This document shows, piece after piece, positions 5,608 to 13,393 of a DNA stretch of 24,163 nt. A model generated the notes under the pieces. That model worked only from the letters and a program-made list of their open reading frames with translations, was not told the DNA's origin and did no database searches. A program made the translations under genes and the position numbers. Positions within the stretch are counted from its first letter, which is position 1; every line of letters begins with the position of its first letter. This stretch comes from Eubacterium sp. CAG:786 (lineage in GTDB: Bacteria > Bacillota > Clostridia > Oscillospirales > Ruminococcaceae): positions 18,158-42,320 of the forward strand of contig HF989394.1 in NCBI GenBank assembly GCA_000432175.1, given 5' to 3'.

Positions 5608-7257
5608 TTAGTTCACCTCCGGTGTGTATTCCGCGGGAATTACGCCCCTCGGCACGCGCCACCCATTTGCGGCTATTCTCGTTATCATGTTGCTTGCCTG
5701 CTGGAACGTCCATTCCCCGACGTGCAGGAAGCCTTTATTCTCCAGCAGGCGTATCTGCTTCGGGGTGGAAAGCCCGTCCATTCTGCGCTTGTTCAGGCGG
5801 TCGAGGAGCATTGCCGCCTTGCCCGCGTTCTCTATCTCGTTCGGGTAAATGCCGTACTTCTCCAGCGCGTCGAGCTGCTTCTGCGACGGCGGGGACATCT
5901 CCCAGCCGAACGACGGAACGTACCCGGACAGGTCCTGCGCCTGTATCGACATCTCGAACTGCAGAGGGTCCACCAGGGCGCGCTTGCGCTTACGCATTTC
6001 GCTGAGCTGCTTCGCTAATGCTTCCTCGCGCTGGGCTACTACGTCGGTCTCTGCCTGGGCTTCGGCTTCGGTGATGTCCATTTCACAGCCCGCCGCCGCG
6101 AGGTTCTCGGTCATTTTCTGCGCTACCTCGTCGCTCTCGCAGATGAGGTGCGCGGGTCTGCAGAGTTCGTGCCGCTGGGTATGCCAGAGGAAGTCCAGTA
6201 ACAGCAGGTCTTTCTTGCCGGGGCTGAGCCGCGTTCCCCTGCCCACCATCTGGCAGTAAAGTCCGCGCACCTTTGTCGGGCGGAGGACTATCACGCAGTC
6301 CACGGAGGGACAGTCCCAGCCCTCGGTGAGGAGCATTGAATTGCACAGCACGTTGTACTTTCCGGCTTCGAAATCCCGGAGTATTTCCGCGCGGTCGTCG
6401 GAATTTCCGTTGACTTCCGCCGCGTGAAATCCGCGCTCGTTAAGAATGTCCCGGAACTTCTGCGAGGTCTTTACCAGCGGCAGGAACACCACGGTCTTGC
6501 GGTCCGAGCAGTTGCGGAGCATTTCGTCGGCTATCTGATAGAGATACGGCTCGAGGGCGGTGTCGAGGTCTGCGGCGCGGAAGTCCCCAGCCTGCACGGA
6601 AACGCCGGTGAGGTCGAGGTTCAGCGGAATTGTGAGCGCCTTTATCGGGCAGAGGTAGCCCTCCCGGATAGCGCGGGGAAGCGTGTATTCATACGCCAGG
6701 CTGTCGAACACCTGACCGAGGTTCTTCATGTCGCCACGGTCGGGTGTCGCAGTCACCCCGAGGACTTTCGCGCCGCTGAAGTGCTGTAATATCCGCTGAT
6801 AGCTGTCGGAAACGGCATGGTGCGCTTCGTCTATTATAATAGTATCGAAATAGTCCGGCAGGAACCGCGCGAGCCTGCTTTCCCGCATGAGTGTCTGCAC
6901 GCTGCCGACAGTTATCCTCCAGAACGAGCCGAGGGAGGTCTCCTCGGCTTTCTCGACGGCGCAGTTGAGGTTGCAGGCTTTATGTATCTTGTCCGCCGCC
7001 TGCTCCAGGAGTTCACCGCGGTGCGCCAGAATGAGCACGCGCTCGCCGCGCTTCACGCAGTCCTCGGATATCTTCGCGAAAACTATCGTCTTGCCACACC
7101 CCGTCGGGAGCACCAGTAAAGTGCGCTGTACGCCCTGCTCCCACTGACCCAGCACGGCGGCTTTCGCTTCGTTCTGATAGGGTCGGAGGGCTATCGGCGC
7201 GTGTCTGACCGCAGGTTCGGCGGGGGCGGGCTCAATTAATGTGAGCTGATTTTCCAT
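5608..7257 (-). CDS. Superfamily 2 DEAD/DEAH-box helicase
   Basis: 549 residues with the full SF2 motif set: Q-like RPYQNEA at 25-31, Walker A PTGCGKT at 51-57, DEAH at 143-146, TATP around 169-172, motif V LLTEGWDCPSVD and motif VI QMVGRGTR at 336-343. The C-terminal 150 residues are helical and contain two repeated SAP-like or helical stretches around QKQLDALEKYGI and KQIRLLENKGF. Such helicases are standard in early operons of Siphoviridae of Firmicutes and act in phage DNA replication or recombination. The start ATG follows GGTGATAGCGC, close behind the DUF669 stop. Confidence 0.9.
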   Translation of the reverse strand: MENQLTLIEPAPAEPAVRHAPIALRPYQNEAKAAVLGQWEQGVQRTLLVLPTGCGKTIVFAKISEDCVKRGERVLILAHRGELLEQAADKIHKACNLNCAVEKAEETSLGSFWRITVGSVQTLMRESRLARFLPDYFDTIIIDEAHHAVSDSYQRILQHFSGAKVLGVTATPDRGDMKNLGQVFDSLAYEYTLPRAIREGYLCPIKALTIPLNLDLTGVSVQAGDFRAADLDTALEPYLYQIADEMLRNCSDRKTVVFLPLVKTSQKFRDILNERGFHAAEVNGNSDDRAEILRDFEAGKYNVLCNSMLLTEGWDCPSVDCVIVLRPTKVRGLYCQMVGRGTRLSPGKKDLLLLDFLWHTQRHELCRPAHLICESDEVAQKMTENLAAAGCEMDITEAEAQAETDVVAQREEALAKQLSEMRKRKRALVDPLQFEMSIQAQDLSGYVPSFGWEMSPPSQKQLDALEKYGIYPNEIENAGKAAMLLDRLNKRRMDGLSTPKQIRLLENKGFLHVGEWTFQQASNMITRIAANGWRVPRGVIPAEYTPEVN

Positions 7258-7263
7258 GCGCTA

Positions 7264-7818
7264 TCACCACTTTCCGGGGGTGAATACGCCTGTGGGCTGA
7301 CCGGAAGCCGGCTGCTGATACTGCGTCGGCTGTGCGTACTGCTGAGGCGCGGGCTGATACTGCGGCTGTGCCTGGGGGGCGGGTGCAGATGGATTCTCAA
7401 ACGGGTCGTAGAACTTCTTGATATCGTTGGACTGCATGTCCTCTCCGTTCTTGCCCTTCCAGCTGCGGACGGTAATCTTGCAGCGACCGCGCGCCCCGGG
7501 GACTGCGTTCCAGTTCATGCGGAGCGGTTCGCCCTTGCGCTTCAGACCGATTCCGGTGAAGAACGCGGAAAGCAGTCCCTCGCAGCGGGTGTGCAGGAAA
7601 AGTCTGTGTTTGAGGGTCGCGGTGCTTCCGTCCGGCAGCGTTACCGCGAGGGTAACTATCGCCATGTTGCAGGGCGGGAGCTTCTCCGAACCGTCGTAAC
7701 GTCCGCGCTCGAAGCCGGTCACGGTGAAGTCGTAGTCGCCCTCCGGGATTATCGTGAAGTCGCTCTCGCGGGATATTTCATCGTCCCAGCCTAATTCTCT
7801 TTCGATGATTTCTGACAT
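7264..7818 (-). CDS. DUF669 family phage protein, probable single-strand DNA-binding accessory
   Basis: 184 residues starting MSEIIERELGWDDEISRESD, followed by FTIIPEGDYDFTVTGFERGR, the diagnostic start of DUF669. The middle is a compact beta-rich domain (LFLHTRCEGLLSAFFTGIGL, CKITVRSWKGKNGEDMQ). The last 45 residues are a Pro/Gln/Ala-rich low-complexity tail ending in VFTPGKW, resembling the flexible tails of single-strand binding proteins. Its position between a RecA-like ATPase and helicases is typical of the family. The DNA-binding role is inferred from context; no biochemical motif proves it. A strong GGAGGA site precedes the ATG. Confidence 0.85.
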   Translation of the reverse strand: MSEIIERELGWDDEISRESDFTIIPEGDYDFTVTGFERGRYDGSEKLPPCNMAIVTLAVTLPDGSTATLKHRLFLHTRCEGLLSAFFTGIGLKRKGEPLRMNWNAVPGARGRCKITVRSWKGKNGEDMQSNDIKKFYDPFENPSAPAPQAQPQYQPAPQQYAQPTQYQQPASGQPTGVFTPGKW

Positions 7819-7906
7819 TGTGGTGTCCTCCTATGAATTTTATCGGGAGATTTTCTTTCCTCCCTGACCGAGTTTATCATGTAAATAACTGCATTTTACT
7901 GCAAAA

Positions 7907-8920
7907 TCAGAACGGGTATTTCTGTTCGTTGATGAAATCTACTATCTGCTTCCATGCTCCGACCAGAACCCCGCTGACGAAATCCTCCGGGTAGGAGCTT
8001 ATCGGCATGTCCTCCGGGAAGTAGCCTTTCGTTGCTACTGCATGGCGTATCTGCTGTTCTGTTATTCCCGAAGCCGCCATCAGGTCAGAGAGTGCTTTCG
8101 GAACGCCCGGCGCGGAAGTACTCGGAGCGGGTGCCGTATCATTCGCAGGCGTTGAGATACCGTCCTGCGGAGCAGGACACCGAAATTCCGAATTACCATA
8201 AATCTGCGCTATCTGTGCGTACTCCATCGGAATCTCCTCCGGGAGTCCGTAGCGGTTCTTGGCGTCCCAGCAGGGGTGGTGCTGGGTGTACATCACGCGG
8301 CGGTTTCCCTGCGCCTTGTGCTTCTTGCCGTCCTTGTCCGTCTGGACTACGACGGTCTTGTAGTTGCAGAACAGCACGATGTCCGCCCACTCCTTGATGA
8401 GCGGGGATATCTTGTTAGTGGTCTTGCTGCCGAGCTTCATCTCCCAGCGGTCGTAGCTTCCCATTTCGTCTGGCTGTTCGAACTTCCGGAGCGCCGCGTG
8501 CGCGGTCAGAGTTACGTTTATCCCGGCGTTTATCACCTCGGTCAGCTTGTTCAGGAACTTCCCGAAGCTTTCCTTTTCGAACTCCCAGCCCTTGCCGTAG
8601 CCGAAATCCTCGATACCGGATTTGCCGTTCTTCGCGCAGAGGTCGGCTATACAGAGCTGCTCCGCCCAGTCCACGGTGTCAATAACGAGGGTCGCGCAGG
8701 GGCGCTTGTCCCGGACGAAATCCAGCTCCTGGAGGAGCATTTCCCAGCTTGACGGCGCGGGTAATCTCGCTACGTCGAGCTGCTTCGTGCTTCCCTCGGT
8801 GTCGATGAAAAGTGGGCTTGGGAACTGCGCCGCGAGGGTCGTTTTGCCGATACCCTCCGCGCCGTAAATCACCGTTTTAACGGCGGTGTGTACCTTGCCT
8901 GATGTTATGTTGAAGTCCAT
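7907..8920 (-). CDS. Phage RecA-fold NTPase (AAA_24/Sak4-like recombination protein)
   Basis: 337 residues. Walker A GAEGIGKTT at 20-28 and Walker B CATLVIDTVDW at 75-85 mark the RecA-like core; a conserved HAALRKFEQPDEMGSYDRWE and MKLGSKTTNKISPLIKEWAD follow, as in the phage nucleotide-binding AAA_24 family. The C-terminal part holds a Pro/Ala linker and a small helical domain (SDLMAASGITEQQIRHAVAT). Sak4-type members anneal single-stranded DNA together with an SSB, which fits the DUF669 gene 88 bp downstream. The start overlaps the stop of the upstream ATPase gene by one base (TAATG). Confidence 0.85.
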   Translation of the reverse strand: MDFNITSGKVHTAVKTVIYGAEGIGKTTLAAQFPSPLFIDTEGSTKQLDVARLPAPSSWEMLLQELDFVRDKRPCATLVIDTVDWAEQLCIADLCAKNGKSGIEDFGYGKGWEFEKESFGKFLNKLTEVINAGINVTLTAHAALRKFEQPDEMGSYDRWEMKLGSKTTNKISPLIKEWADIVLFCNYKTVVVQTDKDGKKHKAQGNRRVMYTQHHPCWDAKNRYGLPEEIPMEYAQIAQIYGNSEFRCPAPQDGISTPANDTAPAPSTSAPGVPKALSDLMAASGITEQQIRHAVATKGYFPEDMPISSYPEDFVSGVLVGAWKQIVDFINEQKYPF

Positions 8921-10229
8921 TAGAATTTACCTCTCTCCCATGTTGCTTTCTGCGGTGCAGATGTAATTGCGGGCTGTTCAGTCGGCTTCGCATAGCCGTC
9001 CTCGATGATGATACTGCATTCCCCACCGGTGCTGACGCGGGTCGCTATTACCTGCAAGCCTTCCTGCTCCAGCCATTTGCCGAACTCCGCGAGGGTCGCA
9101 GCGTCCATCTGTTCAAGCTTGTCCATCAGCACGAAACCGCACTGCGGGTTGAGCCTGCGGACTATCGCCGCAGATACCCGAAGCTGCTCCGCGCCGCTCA
9201 TGCAGTCCCACTTTGCGCCGTTGTAGGTGAGTTCGCCGTCCTCGACGGAAAGCCCCGGCAGCGGGAGGTCTGCGCCGTCCAGCAGGGCGGTTTTCTGCGC
9301 GCGGATATCCTCTATCTTCGCTGTCAGCTCGTTGTACTGCTCGCGGGTCTCCTGCGCCTCCGTGAGGGCGCGGTCGCGCTCGCGCCTTGCCCGGACTTTC
9401 GCGTTGATAACGTCGATGTCGTGAATGCTCTGCTCGATCTCGGCGGTGCTTTCGTCCGTGAGGTCGGCGGCGGACTTGCGGGCGGTCTCGGCTGCCTGCT
9501 TAGCCTTTGCGAGGACTTCCGCGGCCGGGGAGCAGCCTTTGCGAGGACTTCCGCGGCGCGGTCGTACTCCTGCCGGGCGCGGAGCAGTTCCTGCTCGCAT
9601 ATATCGCGGTTCTGCCGCAGGCGCTGATTTTCGCCGTTGCGCGCGAGAATCTCCTGCTGGCTGCGGAGCAGCTCGGAAATGCTGACCTCCTCGGCGGGGG
9701 CTTCGGGGTAGTCCGGGAGCTCGTCGGCGTACTTCTGCTTCTGGTCGGCGACCTGCCCGACGGCGCGGCGCTGATTATAGGCGTTCTGCTCCTGCTGCTC
9801 CAGCGCGGCGAGCTTGTCCCCCACGCCGATTATGCGGAGGAGGGTCTGCGCCTTTTCCTTGCTGGTCGCCTGCATGAATTTCGGCAGGTCGAGGGCAAGC
9901 TGCCCGATGAACTCATTGAGGAGCTGCTGACCGCCCTTGCCGCCGTTCGGGTCGGTGATTTTCAGCGTTCCCCGGTCGCCCTTGCGCTCTACGATAAGCC
10001 CGTTCGAGAGGGTCACGCGCAGGTGCGGAGGAATTACCGAGCCGTCCCGCTGCGGCTGCGAGGGCTTGAATTTGTCGCCGCCCAGCGCCCAGGCTATTCC
10101 GTCCAGCACGGAGGTCTTGCCCTGGCCGTTGTTCCCGCCGATGACTGTCAGACCGCTCTCCGACGGGGCAAGCTGCACGGCTTTTATGCGCTTGATGTTT
10201 TCGAGCTCAAGGTTGGTTATTTTTATCAT
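8920..10229 (-). pseudogene. RecF/SbcC-like ABC ATPase, split by a frameshift at a 24-base direct repeat
   Basis: The 5' frame (from ATG 10229, after GGAGGG) encodes MIKITNLELENIKRIKAVQL, Walker A GGNNGQGKTS at 31-40 and a coiled-coil. The 3' frame encodes the rest of the coiled-coil, an ABC signature MSGAEQLRVS, Walker B CGFVLMDKLEQMD and a C-terminal tail. The frames part exactly where a 24-base sequence occurs twice, 32 bases apart (9502-9525, 9534-9557). Removing one 32-base unit gives one open frame of 425 residues reading RAAEVLAKAKQAAETARKSA. As given, the protein loses its signature and Walker B half. Such ATPases usually sit beside phage recombination genes. The cause may be a mutation, a reversible slip or an assembly error. 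Confidence 0.85.
9502..9557. repeat. 24-base direct repeat pair separated by 8 bases, source of the frameshift
   Basis: Identical copies at 9502-9525 and 9534-9557 (each contains GCCTTTGCGAGGACTTCCGC), separated by CGGGGAGC. The offset of 32 is not a multiple of three. A single slip that deletes one unit would restore the ATPase reading frame. Confidence 0.9.
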
Positions 10230-10261
10230 GATTTGTCCCTCCAAATGTAGTTTCTGGTCCA

Positions 10262-11647
10262 TCAACACGGACCGCCATCTGCGCCCATGAAGGCGCCTGC
10301 CGGGTACTGCCAATTCTCAACGTACACATCGCTCACGGAAAAATCTCCGGTAAGGAGCTGATGTATTGCTTTCGGATTATCATGGCATACGCAGCTTTCC
10401 GTGTCCCCGATGTACTCGTCAAGATTTTTCTTGTTATCAAGGGTGAAATTAAGTTCGATTTCCGCCTGTCTGAACTGCTCGTACCAGTCTGGGAACAACT
10501 CCCGGATTCCAGCCCAATGCTTCGGCAGACCGAATATGCACATCGCGCAGGAGCAGCGGTTCCAGCCTGCGAAATAACATGGGTGCGGAGAAATGTGCCA
10601 TCGTTTGATGATCTCCCAGATATACGCCTCCGACCAGTCAATGACCGTACGCCATGTATGTACAAGCCGTTTGGCTTTTGCCGTAGCGTTGGTAGGGTGC
10701 AGTTCGATTTCGTTGTATTTGCTCCGCCCTTTGCTTTCTTCGCGCCGCTCGCCGGAAATCACCAACAGTTTCACGTCCTGCCTGGTCTGCTCCAGATTGC
10801 TTGTAACTCCGTTCTGGACGGAAGCTTTCAGACTTCCCGAGCACCATCTTCCAGACTGACAGCTACCCTTAGCGGGGAATTTCATACGGCTCCCTATGCT
10901 CTCAATTTCTCGGATAACGCTCTCACCGACTACCCGTTTAAGGTTCGGGGAGCAGTAACGACCGTTGGCTATTCCGGATTTTGCCGGGAATTTATTGCAC
11001 TCGCCGATTCCCTTGAGCTCGTCCGTTTCCAGACTGCGAATTGCTCCCCCGCCTACCATGATTTTAAGATAAGAGCTGCACCAGCGCTGTGCAAGATTAG
11101 CTGATTTCGCCGGGAAATTTCCACGCTTGCCGTAATTTTCAACCTCGGCGCTTTCGTCTTCACCCATGACCTTGCTTTTTAATTCAAGTGTGCGCTTCTG
11201 GCGCTCTGAGAGCTTACACATGGCGATTTCGCCACCATTCTCGTAGAGGATAGGATTACTGGCACCCACGCGGTAGACCTCGCTCCAGAAACCGCCTATC
11301 CGCCAGCTTACGCGCAATGGAATACCGAGATACTCTGCGACAGCCCGACAGTAGTTCTGTGTAGGAAGCCAATCCATGTGCAGGTTCGGCTCGCCGCCGT
11401 CTATATCGTGGTGCCACAGTTCGATTTTCTCCCGGGGAACGCCCAGCTCCAACAGGTGGAGCACACACGCCAGACTGTCTTTCCCGCCCGAAAAGAGCAC
11501 GATTATCTTGTCGTATTCTTCAAGGGGGAGCAGCTTCTCAAGGTATATCTCCTTGCTGTGCGGGGTGTCCTGCCTGCCGTCGATGGCTGGGCGGTAGTTT
11601 ATGCCTTTGCCATAAATCTTGTCCACTTGACAAACCTTTCCGCTCAT
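10262..11647 (-). CDS. PAPS-reductase/PP-loop family phage protein with a tripled FPAK...RWCS module
   Basis: 461 residues. The PP-loop SGGKDS is at 53-58 (LFSGGKDSLACVLHLLELGV), placing it in the phosphoadenosine-phosphosulfate reductase/adenine nucleotide alpha-hydrolase superfamily. A unit of the form FPAK...R(W/Y)CS..LK...V...I...E occurs three times, at about 178-207, 220-249 and 257-286, where relatives I know carry one RWC...LK motif. The C-terminal part has HPCYFAGWNRCSCAMCIFG, a cysteine cluster that could hold metal or an Fe-S centre. The substrate is unknown: relatives include sulfate assimilation enzymes and DndC of DNA phosphorothioation. The ATG at 11647 lacks a clear ribosome site; a GTG at 11626 with GGAAAGG 8 bases upstream is an alternative start. 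Confidence 0.82.
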   Translation of the reverse strand: MSGKVCQVDKIYGKGINYRPAIDGRQDTPHSKEIYLEKLLPLEEYDKIIVLFSGGKDSLACVLHLLELGVPREKIELWHHDIDGGEPNLHMDWLPTQNYCRAVAEYLGIPLRVSWRIGGFWSEVYRVGASNPILYENGGEIAMCKLSERQKRTLELKSKVMGEDESAEVENYGKRGNFPAKSANLAQRWCSSYLKIMVGGGAIRSLETDELKGIGECNKFPAKSGIANGRYCSPNLKRVVGESVIREIESIGSRMKFPAKGSCQSGRWCSGSLKASVQNGVTSNLEQTRQDVKLLVISGERREESKGRSKYNEIELHPTNATAKAKRLVHTWRTVIDWSEAYIWEIIKRWHISPHPCYFAGWNRCSCAMCIFGLPKHWAGIRELFPDWYEQFRQAEIELNFTLDNKKNLDEYIGDTESCVCHDNPKAIHQLLTGDFSVSDVYVENWQYPAGAFMGADGGPC

Positions 11648-11697
11648 GATATAATGAGCATGTGATATTATTTCTTTGCCGCTTCCCGAATTGCCGT

Positions 11698-11886
11698 TCA
11701 GGAGCGGTTTTTCTTTTTCTTTGCCCAGTTAGACTTCAAACGGCTCGAAGCCCACAGCGGGTAGCCGCTTTCCTGCGTGCATTCGGTGTATGAGTGCTTC
11801 GCCGGGCAGTCGTTCTTGTAGGCGCAGGTGCCGCAGTTCACCGGGTCACTGTCTGCCTTGTCTATCGTCGTTTTGTTGTACGGCAT
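11698..11886 (-). CDS. Cysteine-rich small phage protein, 62 residues
   Basis: The ATG follows AGGAGGA. The sequence has CGTCAYKNDCPAKHSYTEC in the middle, four cysteines spaced like a small zinc-binding knuckle, then an aromatic and basic tail ending WAKKKKNRS. No family is recognised with certainty. It overlaps the 3' end of the upstream membrane-protein gene by 41 bases, in a different frame. Confidence 0.65.
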   Translation of the reverse strand: MPYNKTTIDKADSDPVNCGTCAYKNDCPAKHSYTECTQESGYPLWASSRLKSNWAKKKKNRS

Positions 11887-12085
11887 GGCTTGTCCTCCTT
11901 TCTTCGTACTTGTACGCTGCCATTGCTCCCAGAATAGCCCCGCCGCTCAGAATTCCGCAGCTGAACACCAGCACCCAGTATGTAGCGCCACCGAGAACGC
12001 CGCTCTCCAGGGCGACTATGGACAGGAGCATGCCCAGAAGTCCTGCCAGGAAGCTTGTGCCGATTATTGGTTTGAGTATCTTCAT
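11846..12085 (-). CDS. Small membrane protein with two hydrophobic segments
   Basis: 79 residues from an ATG placed 8 bases after GAGG; an in-frame GTG three codons earlier overlaps that site and is less likely. Two hydrophobic stretches are visible (PIIGTSFLAGLLGMLLSIVA and WVLVFSCGILSGGAILGAMA), joined by a short Gly-rich loop, then a charged tail (YKYEERRTSHAVQQNDDRQG). This predicts a hairpin in the membrane. Unknown function; in an early phage operon such proteins may act in superinfection exclusion, but there is no direct evidence. Confidence 0.65.
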   Translation of the reverse strand: MKILKPIIGTSFLAGLLGMLLSIVALESGVLGGATYWVLVFSCGILSGGAILGAMAAYKYEERRTSHAVQQNDDRQGRQ

Positions 12086-12095
12086 GCTGTTCACC

Positions 12096-12299
12096 TCACG
12101 TCAGCGCCAGAACGATATCCAGGATCATCATTATCCCGCGTTCAGTGGCAATATTTATGGGCGTGATACCATCGGGATAAGCGATAGTAATGGTTTCGCG
12201 TTCCTTGCTGTAACGCAGTGCCTCGATTTCCGTGCCTGCTCTGGTAAGCTTCAGCGCCGGGAGCAGCGCGTCGCATATTGCCTGCTTGTCCTCGGTCAT
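12096..12299 (-). CDS. Small phage protein, 67 residues, unknown function
   Basis: The start overlaps the upstream stop by ATGA and follows a GGGGGTGAGG site. The sequence MTEDKQAICDALLPALKLTR continues with a mixed beta/alpha pattern ending GIMMILDIVLALT. I recognise no domain. Its place in a coupled pair with the 100-residue gene upstream suggests a joint role. Confidence 0.65.
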   Translation of the reverse strand: MTEDKQAICDALLPALKLTRAGTEIEALRYSKERETITIAYPDGITPINIATERGIMMILDIVLALT

Positions 12300-12598
12300 G
12301 ACCTCACCCCCAGAGTTCTCAGCTTGTTCAGCCTGAATTCCAGCTTGGTGATGTCCAGTCCCCAGGCTTCGTAGGCTATCTCGGTGTTTACGCGGGTGGC
12401 GTCTCCGGGGAGCTTCCCGCGCTCGTTCATGAGTTCCCGCGCCTTACGCTTGAGCCTGCTCACGGTGTCGTTCGCGAGCGGTCCGAACAGCTGCCGGATA
12501 TCGGGGGTGGAAAGTTCGCTGCGCTCGTAGTAGAGCCTTATCGCCGTTTCCAGCGATGTTATCTGCGGTATGCGTACCGTTACTTTTGATGTTGGCAT
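12296..12598 (-). CDS. Small phage protein with helix-turn-helix-like segment, 100 residues
   Basis: Begins MPTSKVTVRIPQITSLETAI. The middle (LSTPDIRQLFGPLANDTVSR followed by LKRKARELMNERGK) has the length and spacing of a helix-turn-helix, so a DNA-binding or replication-regulatory role is possible. It lies in the early leftward operon, with GGAGGTAATCAC before the ATG. No family is named with confidence. Confidence 0.65.
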   Translation of the reverse strand: MPTSKVTVRIPQITSLETAIRLYYERSELSTPDIRQLFGPLANDTVSRLKRKARELMNERGKLPGDATRVNTEIAYEAWGLDITKLEFRLNKLRTLGVRS

Positions 12599-12611
12599 GT
12601 GATTACCTCCT

Positions 12612-12812
12612 TTACTGTTCGTCTTCTGTCTTGATTTCAGTGTTCTTCGCCGCGTAGAGGATCATCTGCGAAGCTACAAAGCAGTTGGAAAGCCCCGTTT
12701 TTGCGGATATCTCCTCAAGCGCTGTATAAGCCTCGAGGGTTATCCGCACGACAGGTGGCTTGTCCTTCGGCTTGACTGCGCGCGGAACTCTGAATATCAG
12801 CTTGTCTGACAC
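12612..12812 (-). CDS. Ribbon-helix-helix-like small protein, 66 residues
   Basis: GTG start at 12812 after AGGAGGCGAACACC. The core PVVRITLEAYTALEEISAKT followed by GLSNCFVASQMILYAAKN has the beta strand plus two helices of an Arc/MetJ-type (ribbon-helix-helix) DNA-binding fold, preceded by a basic arm (RVPRAVKPKDKP). It is probably an early transcriptional regulator. Assignment is by pattern only. Confidence 0.65.
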   Translation of the reverse strand: MSDKLIFRVPRAVKPKDKPPVVRITLEAYTALEEISAKTGLSNCFVASQMILYAAKNTEIKTEDEQ

Positions 12813-12903
12813 GGTGTTCGCCTCCTTTCATTACATTAGAAATCATCGGAGCGGGATTATAACCTACTTTCTATTCCCGGCCGAGAATTGCTTTTAGGCT
12901 TGT

Positions 12904-13101
12904 TCAAAGGCTCAGCTCCCGTTCGAGGAACTCCCTGAACTGCGGGGTCAATGTTCGCTTTCCACGGAGGACCATTGATACATACGCTGTGGTCTTTCCG
13001 TATTTCCTCGCGAGCGCGACCTGCGTCACATTCCGGTCTATCATGCGTTTGCGAGCCTTGGTTACAAACGCGATGTCCCGCTTCTGCCTGTTTGTGATAA
13101 T
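12904..13101 (-). CDS. Cro-like helix-turn-helix regulator, first gene of the leftward operon, apparently with an ATT/ATC start
   Basis: The product contains KARKRMIDRNVTQVALARKY followed by GKTTAYVSMVLRGKRTL, a standard XRE/Cro helix-turn-helix. The frame is open back to TTG 13149, but neither TTG 13149 nor GTG 13134 has a ribosome site. The only good one, GGGAGGTGG, is directly followed by ATT (13101) and ATC (13098), so a non-canonical start is likely; I annotate ATT, giving 65 residues. It is divergent from the CI-like repressor across a region with operator-like palindromes, the usual CI/Cro switch layout. The leader from the promoter at 13269 would be about 160 bases. Confidence 0.75.
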   Translation of the reverse strand: MITNRQKRDIAFVTKARKRMIDRNVTQVALARKYGKTTAYVSMVLRGKRTLTPQFREFLERELSL

Positions 13102-13206
13102 CCCACCTCCCGTTAATTTATTTACAAATTCCACTTGACAAAGCAGCAACTATGTGTTAATATTAATAGTGGTTAGCAACTTAATATCAATAGGCTGTTT
13201 TTTAAA

Positions 13207-13220
13207 AGCATAACGCAAAA
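13207..13220. promoter_or_regulatory. Operator-like site, copy 1
   Basis: AGCATAACGCAAAA, repeated with one change exactly 120 bases away (13327-13340). A related core is found at the integrase promoter (14932-14944). Confidence 0.4.
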
Positions 13221-13268
13221 CGGCTAGCTTTGCTTTACTCTTTTTGTGGTTAATTTGTTTACAAGACA

Positions 13269-13297
13269 AGTATAGCGTAAATTTCTGAAATTGTCAA
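13269..13297 (-). promoter_or_regulatory. Main early leftward promoter (PL-type)
   Basis: On the minus strand TTGACA (13297-13292), a 17-base spacer and TATACT (13274-13269). It drives the Cro-like gene and, apparently, the whole leftward early operon. Its spacer holds one arm of a perfect inverted repeat, so a repressor bound there would block RNA polymerase. Confidence 0.85.
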
Positions 13298-13319
13298 GAG
13301 ATTATTCAGAAATTTACGC
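13275..13319. promoter_or_regulatory. Operator: perfect 15-base inverted repeat over the early promoter
   Basis: GCGTAAATTTCTGAA (13275-13289) and its exact complement (13305-13319) are separated by 15 bases. The left arm runs into a 13-base palindrome AATTTC-T-GAAATT (13280-13292) within the promoter spacer; the right arm has the related TTCAGAAATT upstream of the -35 box. These are the best candidates for CI/Cro binding sites. Confidence 0.75.
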
Positions 13320-13326
13320 ATTTTGT

Positions 13327-13340
13327 AGCATAACACAAAA
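13327..13340. promoter_or_regulatory. Operator-like site, copy 2, before the repressor gene
   Basis: AGCATAACACAAAA, one mismatch from the copy at 13207-13220. It lies between the PL operator and the CI-like gene, where it could affect repressor transcription. Confidence 0.4.
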
Positions 13341-13393
13341 ACTCCCTGTTGAATTAGTGCAACATTCCAATAAATAACAACTGGGAGTATATT

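Noticed and set aside
4837..6018. 393-codon rightward ORF
   Set aside because: It lies antisense to the primase-helicase and SF2 helicase, crosses their gene border, is rich in Val/Leu/Arg as typical for complementary frames of GC-rich genes, and has no ribosome site.
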